Of a stretch of DNA of 64,000 nt, positions 20,649 through 29,762 are shown piece after piece. Position 1 is the stretch's first letter, and every line of letters starts with the position of its first letter. A program made the translations under genes and the position numbers. The stretch comes from Aliarcobacter faecis (GTDB lineage Bacteria; Campylobacterota; Campylobacteria; Campylobacterales; Arcobacteraceae), in NCBI RefSeq assembly GCF_013201705.1, contig NZ_CP053837.1, positions 1,178,001-1,242,000 of the forward strand, given 5' to 3'. The notes under the pieces are model-generated. The model saw only the letters and a program-made list of their open reading frames with translations, was not told the DNA's origin and did not search any database.

Positions 20649-21817
20649 TCTTTACCTCTATTATTTAATTTTTTAGCCCATCTAGAAAATAGTCTAAAAT
20701 TTTCTATCTCTTCTGGCATTTTTTTACCATTTATTATAGATTCTACTAAAACATTTGCTAAATATGGGGCTAATACAAAACCTCGCCCCCCTACTCCATT
20801 TAGAGTAAATAAATTAGGAATTAATTCTAAATTTTCATTTTTTATATGAGTTCCATTTTTTATATGTGGATATTTAAAAAAACTACTTTTACTATCTACT
20901 AAACTTCCAACCATAGGAAAATAGTCAATACTAGAAGCTCTTGCACCAATTTTTATATCAATAACTTCAATATCTTCAAGCTTCTTTATATCTTTTGCTT
21001 TATTTAATAGCTTTTCTATATCTTCTTCTATAATCTTTAAACTCTTACCATTATGAGATAAAAGATTTATATTTTTTAGATTTAAATTATAAGAAGTATC
21101 ACTCATATCTTCTGAAAATCTATTATGAGTTGCTCCTATTGAGATTTTTTGTTTTCCAGCTTGCTCAACACTTTTTGATAAAGAACACTCTTTATGATAA
21201 TTAAATTCCAATTTTGTAGAGCTTAGAATATCTATTTTTTGCCCCCAAACTGCTCTTATATCAAAATAACTTTCCTTTACTAAACTAATATTTGCACCTG
21301 TACATAAAAATAGTTTTGAAGCCAATAAATCATCATTTATTTTCCAATAACCATCTATTTGCTCAATATTTTTAACTTCATAATCAAAAACTTTTTCAAT
21401 ATCATTACTCAAAGCTTTACAAATCTCATAAGGTTTAACTGTACTTCCAATAGGAAAAAAATAACCTCTCTCTTTTTCTTCAAAATCAAAATCCATAAAT
21501 GGCATATAACTTTGAAATTTCTCTTCATCAATACTATTTTTTGGTATTCTTATTGTTCCACAATTATTTAATAAATTTGGAAAATTATTTTTATAAAAAT
21601 CTATTGAAAATTTTAAAGATGTAGTAACCAAACTCTTAAATTTATTTTCAATTCCTAAAAGTGGGGATAAAAAAGCCCCAGCTGCACCACTTGCTCCAAA
21701 AGCAACATCAGAATTTTTTTCAAGTAATAAAATATTTTTTGAATTTTTATTCAAAAAATATGCCAATGAACAACCAGAAATTCCTGCACCAATTATTATA
21801 AAATCATACTTTTTCAT
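20645..21817 (-). CDS. FAD-dependent oxidoreductase, MnmC C-terminal-like
   Basis: A 390-residue flavoprotein of the D-amino-acid-oxidase superfamily. It starts with an FAD-binding GxGxxG (IIGAGISGCSLAYFL), then GASGAAGAFLSPLLG, and has a C-terminal GVGGRGFVLAPYLA. The last region and the closing FRLFSRWAKKL resemble the oxidase half of MnmC, which removes the carboxymethyl group during mnm5U tRNA modification. It lacks the methyltransferase half, so a stand-alone MnmC2 is plausible. A glycine-oxidase-like enzyme is the alternative. It is the first gene of a tightly coupled three-gene cluster. Confidence 0.75.
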   Translation of the reverse strand: MKKYDFIIIGAGISGCSLAYFLNKNSKNILLLEKNSDVAFGASGAAGAFLSPLLGIENKFKSLVTTSLKFSIDFYKNNFPNLLNNCGTIRIPKNSIDEEKFQSYMPFMDFDFEEKERGYFFPIGSTVKPYEICKALSNDIEKVFDYEVKNIEQIDGYWKINDDLLASKLFLCTGANISLVKESYFDIRAVWGQKIDILSSTKLEFNYHKECSLSKSVEQAGKQKISIGATHNRFSEDMSDTSYNLNLKNINLLSHNGKSLKIIEEDIEKLLNKAKDIKKLEDIEVIDIKIGARASSIDYFPMVGSLVDSKSSFFKYPHIKNGTHIKNENLELIPNLFTLNGVGGRGFVLAPYLANVLVESIINGKKMPEEIENFRLFSRWAKKLNNRGKD

Positions 21818-21903
21818 AACATTAGTATATTATTATTAAATAAAAGTTTTTCTTAAAATAATATAGGTAAAATAATCATTATCTTTTTCTCTAAGGCTTA
21901 AAA

Positions 21904-22266
21904 ATGAAATTTTTAATAACAGACGATTCAAAAATGGCAAGAAAAATGGTTTTAAAAACGCTTGAAGATACTTTAAATATAGATTATGAAGTTTTCGAAG
22001 CAACAAATGGTCAAGAAGCAGTTGATTTATATAAAATTCATAAACCAAATTTAGTTTTTATGGATTTAACTATGCCAGTAATGGATGGTTTTGAAGCACT
22101 AAAACATATAAAAGAGTTTGAAAAAGATGCAAATATTGTTGTAATTTCAGCTGATATACAAAAACAAGCCATAGAAAAAGCTTTAGAATTAGGTGCCATT
22201 AATTTTATAAAAAAACCAATTGATGCAATAAAAATGCAACAAATATTAAATAAAATAATCTCATAA
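21904..22266 (+). CDS. CheY-like response regulator
   Basis: A 120-residue stand-alone receiver with the acidic pair Asp7/Asp8, phospho-acceptor Asp54 (FMDLTMP) and a KKP motif near residue 103. It starts behind AAGG and is the first gene of a three-gene operon with a CheC-like phosphatase (9 bases on) and a histidine kinase. The natural reading is that the kinase phosphorylates it and the CheC-like protein removes the phosphate; that is inferred from the operon. Confidence 0.88.
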   Translation: MKFLITDDSKMARKMVLKTLEDTLNIDYEVFEATNGQEAVDLYKIHKPNLVFMDLTMPVMDGFEALKHIKEFEKDANIVVISADIQKQAIEKALELGAINFIKKPIDAIKMQQILNKIIS

Positions 22267-22275
22267 AGAGTAAAA

Positions 22276-22893
22276 ATGAGTCAAACAATAGTATTAACAG
22301 AAGATGAAAAAGATTGCCTTCAAGAACTTATGAATATGGCTTATGGAAGTGCAACAGCAGCTATTACAGAGATTTTAGATGCTTTTGCAAAACTTAGTAT
22401 TCCTAAAATTCAAATAATAAATACAGAAGATTTAAAACCATATTTATCTAATGAACTAAATCTAAATGAAGAACATTTAGTAGCATTACAACAAATAAAT
22501 GGAACTTTAAGTGGTGAAAATATGTTTGTAATAGATAAAAAATCTGCAACAAATATGGCACATAAATTTGGTTTAACAGATGATGAGATAAATCAAGATG
22601 AAATTTGTGATATCACTTTAGAAATTACAAATATTTTATCATCTTCAACTATTAGTAAATTGGCTGAAGATATAGATACGAATGTATCTTTTTCTGCTCC
22701 AACTATAAAAATCATTAATTCAATAGATGAATTAAATAATATTTTTATAAGCCAATATGAAAAAGTAATAATTATCTCTACAAAACTTGAATTTATTGAT
22801 TTAAATATAAGTGGTGAACTATTTATTTTAACAACAGATAACTCTATCCTTTTTATAAAAGAGAAATTAAATAAAATTTTGGATGAACTTTGA
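22276..22893 (+). CDS. CheC-like CheY-P phosphatase with two intact active sites
   Basis: A 205-residue protein of the CheC/CheX/FliY family. The active-site pattern D-x3-E-x2-N-x22-P is present twice: Asp13, Glu17, Asn20, Pro43 and Asp112, Glu116, Asn119, Pro142. Two complete sites are the hallmark of CheC, and in the family the Glu and Asn position water for dephosphorylating CheY-P. It sits between a CheY-like regulator and a histidine kinase, so its substrate is probably the neighbouring regulator. There is no CheD in view. Its TGA overlaps the kinase's TTG start. Confidence 0.85.
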   Translation: MSQTIVLTEDEKDCLQELMNMAYGSATAAITEILDAFAKLSIPKIQIINTEDLKPYLSNELNLNEEHLVALQQINGTLSGENMFVIDKKSATNMAHKFGLTDDEINQDEICDITLEITNILSSSTISKLAEDIDTNVSFSAPTIKIINSIDELNNIFISQYEKVIIISTKLEFIDLNISGELFILTTDNSILFIKEKLNKILDEL

Positions 22894-24389
22894 GTAATAT
22901 ATCCTTAAGTAAATTTGATGCAATTTGTAGTACTGTAGATAATGGAATTATATTATTAAATAAAAACTTAGAAGTAGAATTTTGGAATAGATGGCTTGAG
23001 ATTAGAACAGGGATTTTGGCTACTGAAATAGTAGGAAAAAAACTGGCTGATTTTTATACAAACATTGATGAAAAAAGATTAAATAGAAAAATAGTTACTG
23101 CTTTAAAACTTAACTCTCCAACATTTTATACCCCACAAACAAATAATTTTCTAATAAATATAGAGTTATCAAAAATTGTAAATAAAGTTTTTGATCATAT
23201 GAGACAAAGTATTACTATTACTCCTTTAGATATAGAAAATGGTTTAGTTATTTTATATGTTTACGATGTAACTATGCTTTGTGAAATAAATTATAAGCTT
23301 CAAAATACAAAAGATAAGTTATTAGAAAGAAATGAAGAGATGTCTCTAATTTTAGATACAACAATGGAAGCAATTATTGTATTTAAAGATGAAAAAATAA
23401 TAAACTGCAATAAAATTGCTCTTGATTTATTTAAAAAAGAGAATAAAGATGAGCTACTTGGTAAAAAATTTAGTGAAATTATTTATAATAGAAAATTTAT
23501 CGAAACTATAAGTAATAATCCTATTGAAACAACAATTTATCGAGATGATAATAGTAAATTTGAAGCAATTATAAATATAAAAGATACTTTTATAAATAAT
23601 CAAATTGTTAAAATATTAACTATCGTTGATATAGAAGAGATAAAAAGAAAGGAGTCTTTATTAGCCGAACAATCAAAATTAGCAGCAATGGGAGAGATGA
23701 TAGGTAATATTGCTCATCAATGGAGACAACCATTAAATATTATATCAATCACAGCATCAAATTTAAATCTAAAAAAAGATTTAGGACAACTAAATGAAAA
23801 AAATTTAGATGAATCTCTAAAACTAATTTTAAAAACAACAGAGTATTTATCAAATACTATCGATACTTTTAATGATTTTTTTAAACAAAATAAAGAGAAA
23901 ATTCTATTTAATTTAAAAGAGAATATAGAAAATAATATTTTATTGATTAATACATTTTTTAAAGAGTTTAATATAGAAGTTTTATTGGATTTAGAAGAAG
24001 ATATCTATATTTTTGGTGTAGCAAATGAGTTTTCACAAGCATTTATAAATATTCTAAATAATGCAAAAGATGCTTTAATTCAAAATATAGAAGATAATGA
24101 ATTAAGACTTATAAAAATAAAAACTAAAAAAACTAATAAAAATATTCAGATTAATATTTTAGACAATGCTCTTGGTATCGAAAAAAGTATTATTAATAAA
24201 ATATTTGAGCCTTATTTTACTACAAAACATCAGTATCAAGGTACAGGATTAGGGCTTTATATGACTAGGCAAATTATTACTACTAGTATGAAAGGTGAAA
24301 TTTATGCTGAAAATTCTTACTTTAAACATAATAGTATTCAATATTTTGGTGCAAAATTTACAATAACTCTTCCTTTAAACCTTGATTGA
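22890..24389 (+). CDS. PAS-domain sensor histidine kinase
   Basis: A 499-residue soluble kinase with no membrane helix. Two PAS domains are visible (about 8-125 and 148-250), followed by a short coiled coil. The phospho-acceptor region is AAMGEMIGNIAHQWRQPLN (His near residue 275), a form common in Campylobacterota kinases. The HATPase domain has INILNNAKDAL (N box), DNALGI (G1) and GTGLGLYM (G2). It therefore senses a cytoplasmic signal, ligand unknown. The start is TTG at 22890 overlapping the CheC-like stop as TTGA. The 3' end runs into the HAIR operator of the next operon. Confidence 0.88.
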   Translation: MSNISLSKFDAICSTVDNGIILLNKNLEVEFWNRWLEIRTGILATEIVGKKLADFYTNIDEKRLNRKIVTALKLNSPTFYTPQTNNFLINIELSKIVNKVFDHMRQSITITPLDIENGLVILYVYDVTMLCEINYKLQNTKDKLLERNEEMSLILDTTMEAIIVFKDEKIINCNKIALDLFKKENKDELLGKKFSEIIYNRKFIETISNNPIETTIYRDDNSKFEAIINIKDTFINNQIVKILTIVDIEEIKRKESLLAEQSKLAAMGEMIGNIAHQWRQPLNIISITASNLNLKKDLGQLNEKNLDESLKLILKTTEYLSNTIDTFNDFFKQNKEKILFNLKENIENNILLINTFFKEFNIEVLLDLEEDIYIFGVANEFSQAFINILNNAKDALIQNIEDNELRLIKIKTKKTNKNIQINILDNALGIEKSIINKIFEPYFTTKHQYQGTGLGLYMTRQIITTSMKGEIYAENSYFKHNSIQYFGAKFTITLPLNLD

Positions 24390-24415
24390 CTTTGACTCAA
24401 GGTTTGTGATATAAT
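24381..24415 (+). promoter_or_regulatory. HAIR operator (HspR box) overlapping a sigma70 promoter for cbpA-hspR
   Basis: CTTGATT (24381-24387), seven bases, then ACTCAAG (24395-24401) matches the HAIR consensus CTTGAGT-N7-ACTCAAG with one mismatch. HspR binds HAIR to repress heat-shock genes. A -35 TTGACT (24386-24391) and -10 TATAAT (24410-24415), 18 bases apart, overlie it, so HspR would block polymerase directly. The downstream genes are cbpA and hspR itself, giving autoregulation. The box overlaps the last codons of the kinase gene. Confidence 0.85.
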
Positions 24416-24457
24416 TATAATTAAAAAGTTTAAATATTTTATAATTTAGGACAAAAA

Positions 24458-25324
24458 ATGGCAAAAAGTTTATATGAAACACTAGAAGTAAATGAAAATG
24501 CAACAGCTGAAGAGATAAAAAAAGCATATAGAAAATTAGCAAGAAAATATCATCCAGATGTTAATAAAGACCCAAAAGCTGAAGATAAATTTAAAGAGAT
24601 AAATGCAGCTTATGAAGTTTTAAGTGATGCTACAAAAAAACAGCAATATGATCAATATGGTGACTCTATGTTTGGTGGACAAAATTTTAGTGATTTTGCT
24701 AGAAGCCAAGGTGGTGGAGTTGATTTAGATGAGATTTTAAGACAGATGTTTGGTGGAGGAGCTGCAGGATTTGGAGGTGGATTTGGAAGAAGTAATTTTG
24801 GAGGTGGATTTGGTTTTGATACACCTGATTTAGATACAAATGCTCAAGTTACTATTCCATTTGATGTTGCAGTTTTAGGTGGAAAACAAAACATCTCTTT
24901 AAGCAATGATTCATTTGATATTAAAATTCCTGAAGGAATTGAAGATGGGCAGAAAATAAGAGCAAAAGGAAAAGGAAAATCTTATCAAGGACAAAAAGGT
25001 GATCTAATTTTAAAAATAAATATAGCTCCTAGCCCTGAATATAAAAGAGATGGTTCAACTCTTACAAAACAGTTTGATTTACCTTTAAAAACTGCTTTAT
25101 TTGGTGGAAAAGTAGAGATAAAAACAATTCATAAAGATATTACTCTAAAAGTTCCACAAAATACAAAACAAAATCAAAAATTTAGAGCAAAAGAGTTAGG
25201 AGTTCTAAATAGAAAAACAAAAGTAAGAGGAGATTTATATTTAGAAGCAAATATTATTCTACCAAAACTTGAAGATTTAAGCCCAGAATTAGTAACTCTT
25301 TTAGGAAAAGAGCTAAAAGATTAA
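24458..25324 (+). CDS. cbpA: DnaJ-class co-chaperone, CbpA type
   Basis: A 288-residue J-domain protein. Residues 1-70 are the J domain with the HPD motif ([10 protein letters not shown]) that stimulates DnaK. A Gly/Phe-rich segment (about 75-120) follows, then two C-terminal substrate-binding beta domains. No CXXCXGXG zinc repeats are present, which separates it from DnaJ proper and fits CbpA. hspR starts 15 bases downstream. The operon has a HAIR box at the promoter, so heat-shock control by HspR is expected. Confidence 0.93.
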   Translation: MAKSLYETLEVNENATAEEIKKAYRKLARKYHPDVNKDPKAEDKFKEINAAYEVLSDATKKQQYDQYGDSMFGGQNFSDFARSQGGGVDLDEILRQMFGGGAAGFGGGFGRSNFGGGFGFDTPDLDTNAQVTIPFDVAVLGGKQNISLSNDSFDIKIPEGIEDGQKIRAKGKGKSYQGQKGDLILKINIAPSPEYKRDGSTLTKQFDLPLKTALFGGKVEIKTIHKDITLKVPQNTKQNQKFRAKELGVLNRKTKVRGDLYLEANIILPKLEDLSPELVTLLGKELKD

Positions 25325-25338
25325 TAGGAGTTTAAAAA

Positions 25339-25722
25339 ATGCAAAAAAATAGCTATATAGAACCTGTTTATCTAATCTCTGCTGTTGCAGAGATTTTAGA
25401 TATTCATCCACAAACTCTAAGACAATATGAAAGAGAAGGTTTAATAAAACCTTCAAGAACAAATGGGAAAATAAGACTATATTCTCAAAAAGATATAAAT
25501 CATATAAAGTATGTACTAACACTTACAAGGGAGTTAGGTGTTAATCTTGCTGGTGTAGATATTATTTTACAACTAAATCAAAAAATAGAAGAGCTAGAAA
25601 ATGATGTACTTAATTTAAAAAGTAGAATTCAAACAACAACAAATCTATCTGTAGTTCCAGATAAAAAAGCTTTAGTTATTCAAAAAAGTTCACTTGAAAT
25701 AGTAGTTTTAGAAAAGAAATAG
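25339..25722 (+). CDS. hspR: MerR-family heat-shock repressor HspR
   Basis: A 127-residue repressor with an N-terminal MerR winged helix (about 8-80: AEILDIHPQTLRQYEREGLI, RLYSQKDINHIKYV) and a short dimerisation coiled coil (about 85-105). Its linkage to cbpA and the HAIR box at the operon promoter identify it as HspR. In the family DnaK acts as a co-repressor in some species. AGGAG precedes the ATG. The gene ends immediately before the stop of the convergent nrdG, with no room for a terminator. Confidence 0.93.
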   Translation: MQKNSYIEPVYLISAVAEILDIHPQTLRQYEREGLIKPSRTNGKIRLYSQKDINHIKYVLTLTRELGVNLAGVDIILQLNQKIEELENDVLNLKSRIQTTTNLSVVPDKKALVIQKSSLEIVVLEKK

Positions 25723-26427
25723 TTAGTTCCTAAACTCAATATCTAGTAAATCTTTTCTTATTAAACTTCTATTTAAAACTTCTTTTTGAGAGATATTTCC
25801 AATATTCGAATCTGTTTGTAGAAAATTTTGTATATAAAGAATATCTTTATAACCTATACTAAAAGCTGTATTTATCATAGAATTTATATCATTTTCATCT
25901 AATAAATCAGCATTTACAGTTGTTCTTAACTCAAAAGGAAATTTTATCTCTATTAGATACTTTAAAGTTTTTAAAAATTTATCATAAGAGTTTTTTAAAG
26001 TTATAAATTTAAATTTTTCTTTTGTAGATTTAAAATCAAGTGAAATAAAATCTAATAAATTCTCATCTATTAGTTCTTTTATTTTTTCAAAATTCACTCC
26101 ATTAGAATCAAGTTTTATCTTAAAACCCATTTTTTTTAACTCTTTACAAAAGAGTCTTAAATCGTGCATTGTAGCTTCTCCACCACTTAATACAACAGCA
26201 GTTAATAAACCTTTTCGTCTTTTCAAAAACTCTAAAACATCCTTATGAGAATATAATCCTTGTTTACTAAAAACTATATTATCATTATAACAATATTTAC
26301 ATCTTAAATTACATGAGATATGCCAAACCACACAAGAGATTTCTCCTATGTAGTCTGTTGTAGTAAATTTTGTATAATTATAAACTATCTTTTGGCTCAA
26401 CAAATTTAACTCTTTGTCTATGCTCAC
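25723..26427 (-). CDS. nrdG: Anaerobic RNR-activating radical SAM protein
   Basis: NrdG uses SAM and a 4Fe-4S cluster to put the glycyl radical on NrdD. The 234-residue protein has the cluster motif CxxxCxxC as CNLRCKYC (Cys39, Cys43, Cys46), and VVLSGGEATMH near residue 80 for SAM binding. Its size and the absence of extra Cys-rich inserts resemble the short NrdG/pyruvate-formate-lyase activase-like group. The start is uncertain: the ATG at 26427 overlaps the glycyl-radical reading frame by 50 bases, and a TTG at 26400 would shorten the protein by 9 residues. It lies downstream of nrdD on the same strand. Confidence 0.88.
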   Translation of the reverse strand: MSIDKELNLLSQKIVYNYTKFTTTDYIGEISCVVWHISCNLRCKYCYNDNIVFSKQGLYSHKDVLEFLKRRKGLLTAVVLSGGEATMHDLRLFCKELKKMGFKIKLDSNGVNFEKIKELIDENLLDFISLDFKSTKEKFKFITLKNSYDKFLKTLKYLIEIKFPFELRTTVNADLLDENDINSMINTAFSIGYKDILYIQNFLQTDSNIGNISQKEVLNRSLIRKDLLDIEFRN

Positions 26428-26542
26428 CTTTTTTTCCTATATTAAAACTCTCAACTGGTCTATGGTAACCCATAACTCTAGTATATACTATACATTTACT
26501 TCTTTTTTCCATATTTTTTTCAAGCAATTTTATTTTTTCCAT
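26378..26542 (-). CDS. nrdD: Detached glycyl-radical segment of NrdD
   Basis: A short frame overlaps the end of nrdD, one base out of frame with it. It reads ...CIVYTRVMGYHRPVES..FNIGKKGEHRQRV and ends at TAA (26378). TRVMGY is the glycyl-radical motif of class III ribonucleotide reductase; the Gly carries the stable radical made by NrdG. In most bacteria this stretch is the covalent C-terminus of NrdD. Here it may start at the ATG at 26542 (54 residues) or 26512 (44 residues). Removing one A from the A6 run at 26532-26537 would join it to nrdD as one continuous frame. It could be a separate small subunit, the product of frameshifting, or a sequencing error. Confidence 0.8.
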   Translation of the reverse strand: MEKIKLLEKNMEKRSKCIVYTRVMGYHRPVESFNIGKKGEHRQRVKFVEPKDSL

Positions 26543-28655
26543 CTTTTAACTCCTCTTGTAAAATTTCATCATCACATTTTGGACAATACTCATGTTCACC
26601 CACCAAATAGCCATGAATAGGACATACACTAAATAAAGGTGTAATTGTAATATATGGCAATCTAAAATTTGTTATTACATTTTTTACTAGTTTTTTACAA
26701 GCTTCACGGCTTGAAAGTTTCTCTTTCATATATAAATGCAGAACCGTTCCACCTGTATATTTACATTGCAAATCATCTTGTAAGCTCAATGCTTCAAATG
26801 GGTCATCTGTATAATCTACTGGAAGTTGAGATGAGTTTGTATAGTATATATTTTTATCAACTCCTGCTTGAATAATATCTTTGTACCTTTTTATATCCTC
26901 TTTTGCAAACCTATATGTTGTCCCTTCAGCAGGAGTTGCTTCAAGATTATATAAATTTCCTGTTCTTTCTTGATACTCAACCATCTTTGCTCTCATAAAA
27001 TCTAACAACTCTAATGTAAAATCAATTCCTTTTTGAGTAGATAAATCTATATCTTCATCAAAAAGATTTTTAAGCATCTCATTCATTCCATTTACACCAA
27101 TAGTTGAAAAGTGATTATTAAAGTGTGGTAAATATCTTTTTGTATAAGGATAAAGACCTCTATCATACATCTCTTGTATAAAAACTCTTTTTCGTTCTAA
27201 ACTATCTTTTGCTAAATCCATAAGCTCTTCAACCCTACTATATAAGCCTTTTATATCATTTTTATACAAATATCCAAGCCTTGCCATATTAATAGTTACA
27301 ACCCCTATACTTCCTGTCATCTCTGCACTTCCAAAAAGCCCACCACCTCTTTTTAAAAGCTCTCTTAAATCTAATTGTAGCCTACAACACATACTTCTTA
27401 CATGCCCTGGTTTATAAGCCTCTTTATTTTCAATTAAATTCCCTTTTTCATCTTTTTTATATTGGCTTCCTATAAAGTTTTGAAAATAACTACTTCCTAT
27501 TTTTGCACTGTTTTCAAATAAAATATCTGTATTTTCTCCATCCCAGTCAAAATCTTCAGTAATATTTACTGTTGGAATTGGAAAAGTAAATGGTTGCCCT
27601 GTTTTATCACCTTCTGTCATAATCTCATAATATGCCTTATTTATAGCATTCATCTCTTTTTGAAAATGTTTATAAGTAAGCTCTTCAAAAGAGTTTACGC
27701 CCCTATTTTTAGCCTCTTCTAAAAGTATTTCATCATTTAAATTAGAAAAAAGATGTTTTTGATTTCTTGTAGGAATTTGATCTTTTAAATCACTTGGAAC
27801 TGTCCAATCAATAGTAATATTTGTAAATGGACTTTGTCCCCACCTTGCAGGAACATTTAAGTTATAAATAAAACTTCTTATAGCTTTTTTTATCTCACTA
27901 AACTCCAATTTATCTTTAAAAACATAAGGCGATAAATATGTATCAAAAGAGCTAAAAGCTTGAGCTCCTGCCCATTCACTTTGAAGAATTCCCAAAAAAT
28001 TTGCCATTTGCCCTAAAGCTTCTCTAAAATGGTTTGGAGCTTTACTCTCTACTCTTCCCCTTACTTCATTAAACCCTTCATCTAAAAGAACTCTTAAACT
28101 CCAACCAGCACAATAAGCACTCAAACAATCTAAATCATGAATATGGATATTTGCATTTCTATGAGCATATCCTTGCTCTTTTGTATATATTTTATCTAAC
28201 CAATAGTTTGCTATTAATTTCCCTGCACTATTATTTATAAGTCCTGCATGAGAGTAGCCTGTATTTGAGTTTGCTTTTATTCTCCAATCCTCACCATCAA
28301 TATACTCTTGTATAGTTTGAGTTGAATTTACATAAGTTGTATCATCATTTAACCCTAAAATTTGCTCTCTTTGAATTTTATGAAGATGTCTATAAAGCAT
28401 AAAACTTTTCATAACATCAAAATATCCACTTTTAAATAACTCTTTTTCTATTACATCTTGAATATCTTCAACAGCCTTTAAATTTTTTCTCAAAGAGAGT
28501 GATGAAGAAGATTTTATTTCAAACAAAACTGAAAAGAATATTGATTTATCATATTTAACATTTACACTTTTAAAAGCCTTTTTAATAGCATCTTCTATTT
28601 TAAAAGCCTCAAATTTCTCTTTTTTTCCATCTCTTTTTAAAATATCTATTTGCAT
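26520..28655 (-). CDS. nrdD: Anaerobic (class III) ribonucleoside-triphosphate reductase, large part
   Basis: NrdD reduces ribonucleoside triphosphates to deoxy forms without oxygen. The 711 residues include an N-terminal ATP-cone (about 1-95: ILKRDGKKEKFEAFKIEDAI), the ten-stranded barrel with HIHDLDCLSAYCAGWSL, NVPARWGQSPFTNIT, and a zinc site near the C-terminus (CPIHGY and CPKC). The protein stops at ...GKNKIA, shortly after CPKC and before the glycyl-radical motif, which is found in another frame just downstream. Without that segment it should be inactive, so the two pieces presumably work together. The upstream 180-base gap holds divergent promoters for nrdD and argF. Confidence 0.92.
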   Translation of the reverse strand: MQIDILKRDGKKEKFEAFKIEDAIKKAFKSVNVKYDKSIFFSVLFEIKSSSSLSLRKNLKAVEDIQDVIEKELFKSGYFDVMKSFMLYRHLHKIQREQILGLNDDTTYVNSTQTIQEYIDGEDWRIKANSNTGYSHAGLINNSAGKLIANYWLDKIYTKEQGYAHRNANIHIHDLDCLSAYCAGWSLRVLLDEGFNEVRGRVESKAPNHFREALGQMANFLGILQSEWAGAQAFSSFDTYLSPYVFKDKLEFSEIKKAIRSFIYNLNVPARWGQSPFTNITIDWTVPSDLKDQIPTRNQKHLFSNLNDEILLEEAKNRGVNSFEELTYKHFQKEMNAINKAYYEIMTEGDKTGQPFTFPIPTVNITEDFDWDGENTDILFENSAKIGSSYFQNFIGSQYKKDEKGNLIENKEAYKPGHVRSMCCRLQLDLRELLKRGGGLFGSAEMTGSIGVVTINMARLGYLYKNDIKGLYSRVEELMDLAKDSLERKRVFIQEMYDRGLYPYTKRYLPHFNNHFSTIGVNGMNEMLKNLFDEDIDLSTQKGIDFTLELLDFMRAKMVEYQERTGNLYNLEATPAEGTTYRFAKEDIKRYKDIIQAGVDKNIYYTNSSQLPVDYTDDPFEALSLQDDLQCKYTGGTVLHLYMKEKLSSREACKKLVKNVITNFRLPYITITPLFSVCPIHGYLVGEHEYCPKCDDEILQEELKDGKNKIA

Positions 28656-28835
28656 TTCTCGTCCTTTTTTAAAACCTCAAAATTTTAGGAAATATGCTCT
28701 TAATTGCAAATAACGAGAATTGTCACTAAAGTGTCATTTTATAAAATTTTTAAAAAATCTTTAAGCTAAAACTTAAGTGTTTATAAAGATAAATTAACTA
28801 AAATGTTCACTTTTAATCCATAAAAAGGAAATATT
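28656..28835. promoter_or_regulatory. Divergent promoter region between nrdD and argF
   Basis: The 180-base intergenic segment is AT-rich and holds no gene. It must contain the promoters of nrdD (minus) and argF (plus). Ribosome sites are visible at each end (AAGGACGAG-type before nrdD, AAAAGGAAA before argF). I see no operator I can name with confidence. Confidence 0.4.
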
Positions 28836-29762
28836 ATGAGACACTTCTTAAGTTTAATGGACTTCTCAAAAGAGGAGATTTTGGATATTTTAACTCTTGC
28901 AAAAAAAATAAAAAATGATGCAAAAGCAAGAAAACACCAAGATTATATGCCTAAAAAAATACTTGGAATGATTTTTGAAAAAAGTTCAACAAGAACTAGA
29001 GTATCTTTTGAAGCAGGTATTTATGAGCTTGGTGGTGTTGGACTATTTTTATCATCAAATGATATTCAGCTAGGTCGAGGTGAACCTATGAAAGATACTG
29101 CTAGAGTAATATCAAGAATGGTTGATATGGTAATGATTAGAACTTATGAACAAGAGAAACTTGAAGAGTTCGCAAAATACTCAAAAGTTCCTGTTATAAA
29201 TGGTCTTACAGATAAATTTCACCCTGTTCAATTAATGGCTGATTATCTAACAATTATGGAAGAAGGATTAGATAAAGATTTAGTTGTTACATATATTGGA
29301 GATGGAAATAATATGGCTCACTCTTGGTTAAATCTAGCTTCTAAATTAGGATTTGAACTTAGAATTGCAACTCCAAAAGCTTATCAAGTAAATAAAGATA
29401 TTTTAGAAAAAGCTTTAGAAGAAGCTAAAAAAAGTGGAGCAAAAATAACAGTTGGATTTGACCCAAAAGAGGCAGTAAAAAATGCAACAGTTGTTACAAC
29501 TGATACTTGGATATCAATGGGACAAGAGGCTGAAAAAAATATGAGAATAAAAGAGTTCAGAGGATTTATTGTAGATGAAGCTTTAATGAGTTTAGCAGAT
29601 AAAAAAGCAATATTCTTACACTGTTTACCAGCTTATAGAGATTATGAAGTAAGTGAAGCTGTACTTGAAGGAGCTCAAAGCCGTGTATTTGATGAAGCTG
29701 AAAATAGACTTCATGCACAAAAAGGGATTATGGTTTGGTTAGATCAAAGAAGAGATAAATAA
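28836..29762 (+). CDS. argF: Ornithine carbamoyltransferase
   Basis: ArgF makes citrulline from ornithine and carbamoyl phosphate in arginine synthesis. The 308-residue protein has the carbamoyl-phosphate loop SSTRTR (residue 50 on), [12 protein letters not shown] near residue 130, and the ornithine-binding HCLP near 268. Length and motifs are typical. AAAAGGAAA precedes the ATG. Its TAA overlaps the hemN ATG by one base, so the two genes are coupled. Confidence 0.95.
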   Translation: MRHFLSLMDFSKEEILDILTLAKKIKNDAKARKHQDYMPKKILGMIFEKSSTRTRVSFEAGIYELGGVGLFLSSNDIQLGRGEPMKDTARVISRMVDMVMIRTYEQEKLEEFAKYSKVPVINGLTDKFHPVQLMADYLTIMEEGLDKDLVVTYIGDGNNMAHSWLNLASKLGFELRIATPKAYQVNKDILEKALEEAKKSGAKITVGFDPKEAVKNATVVTTDTWISMGQEAEKNMRIKEFRGFIVDEALMSLADKKAIFLHCLPAYRDYEVSEAVLEGAQSRVFDEAENRLHAQKGIMVWLDQRRDK

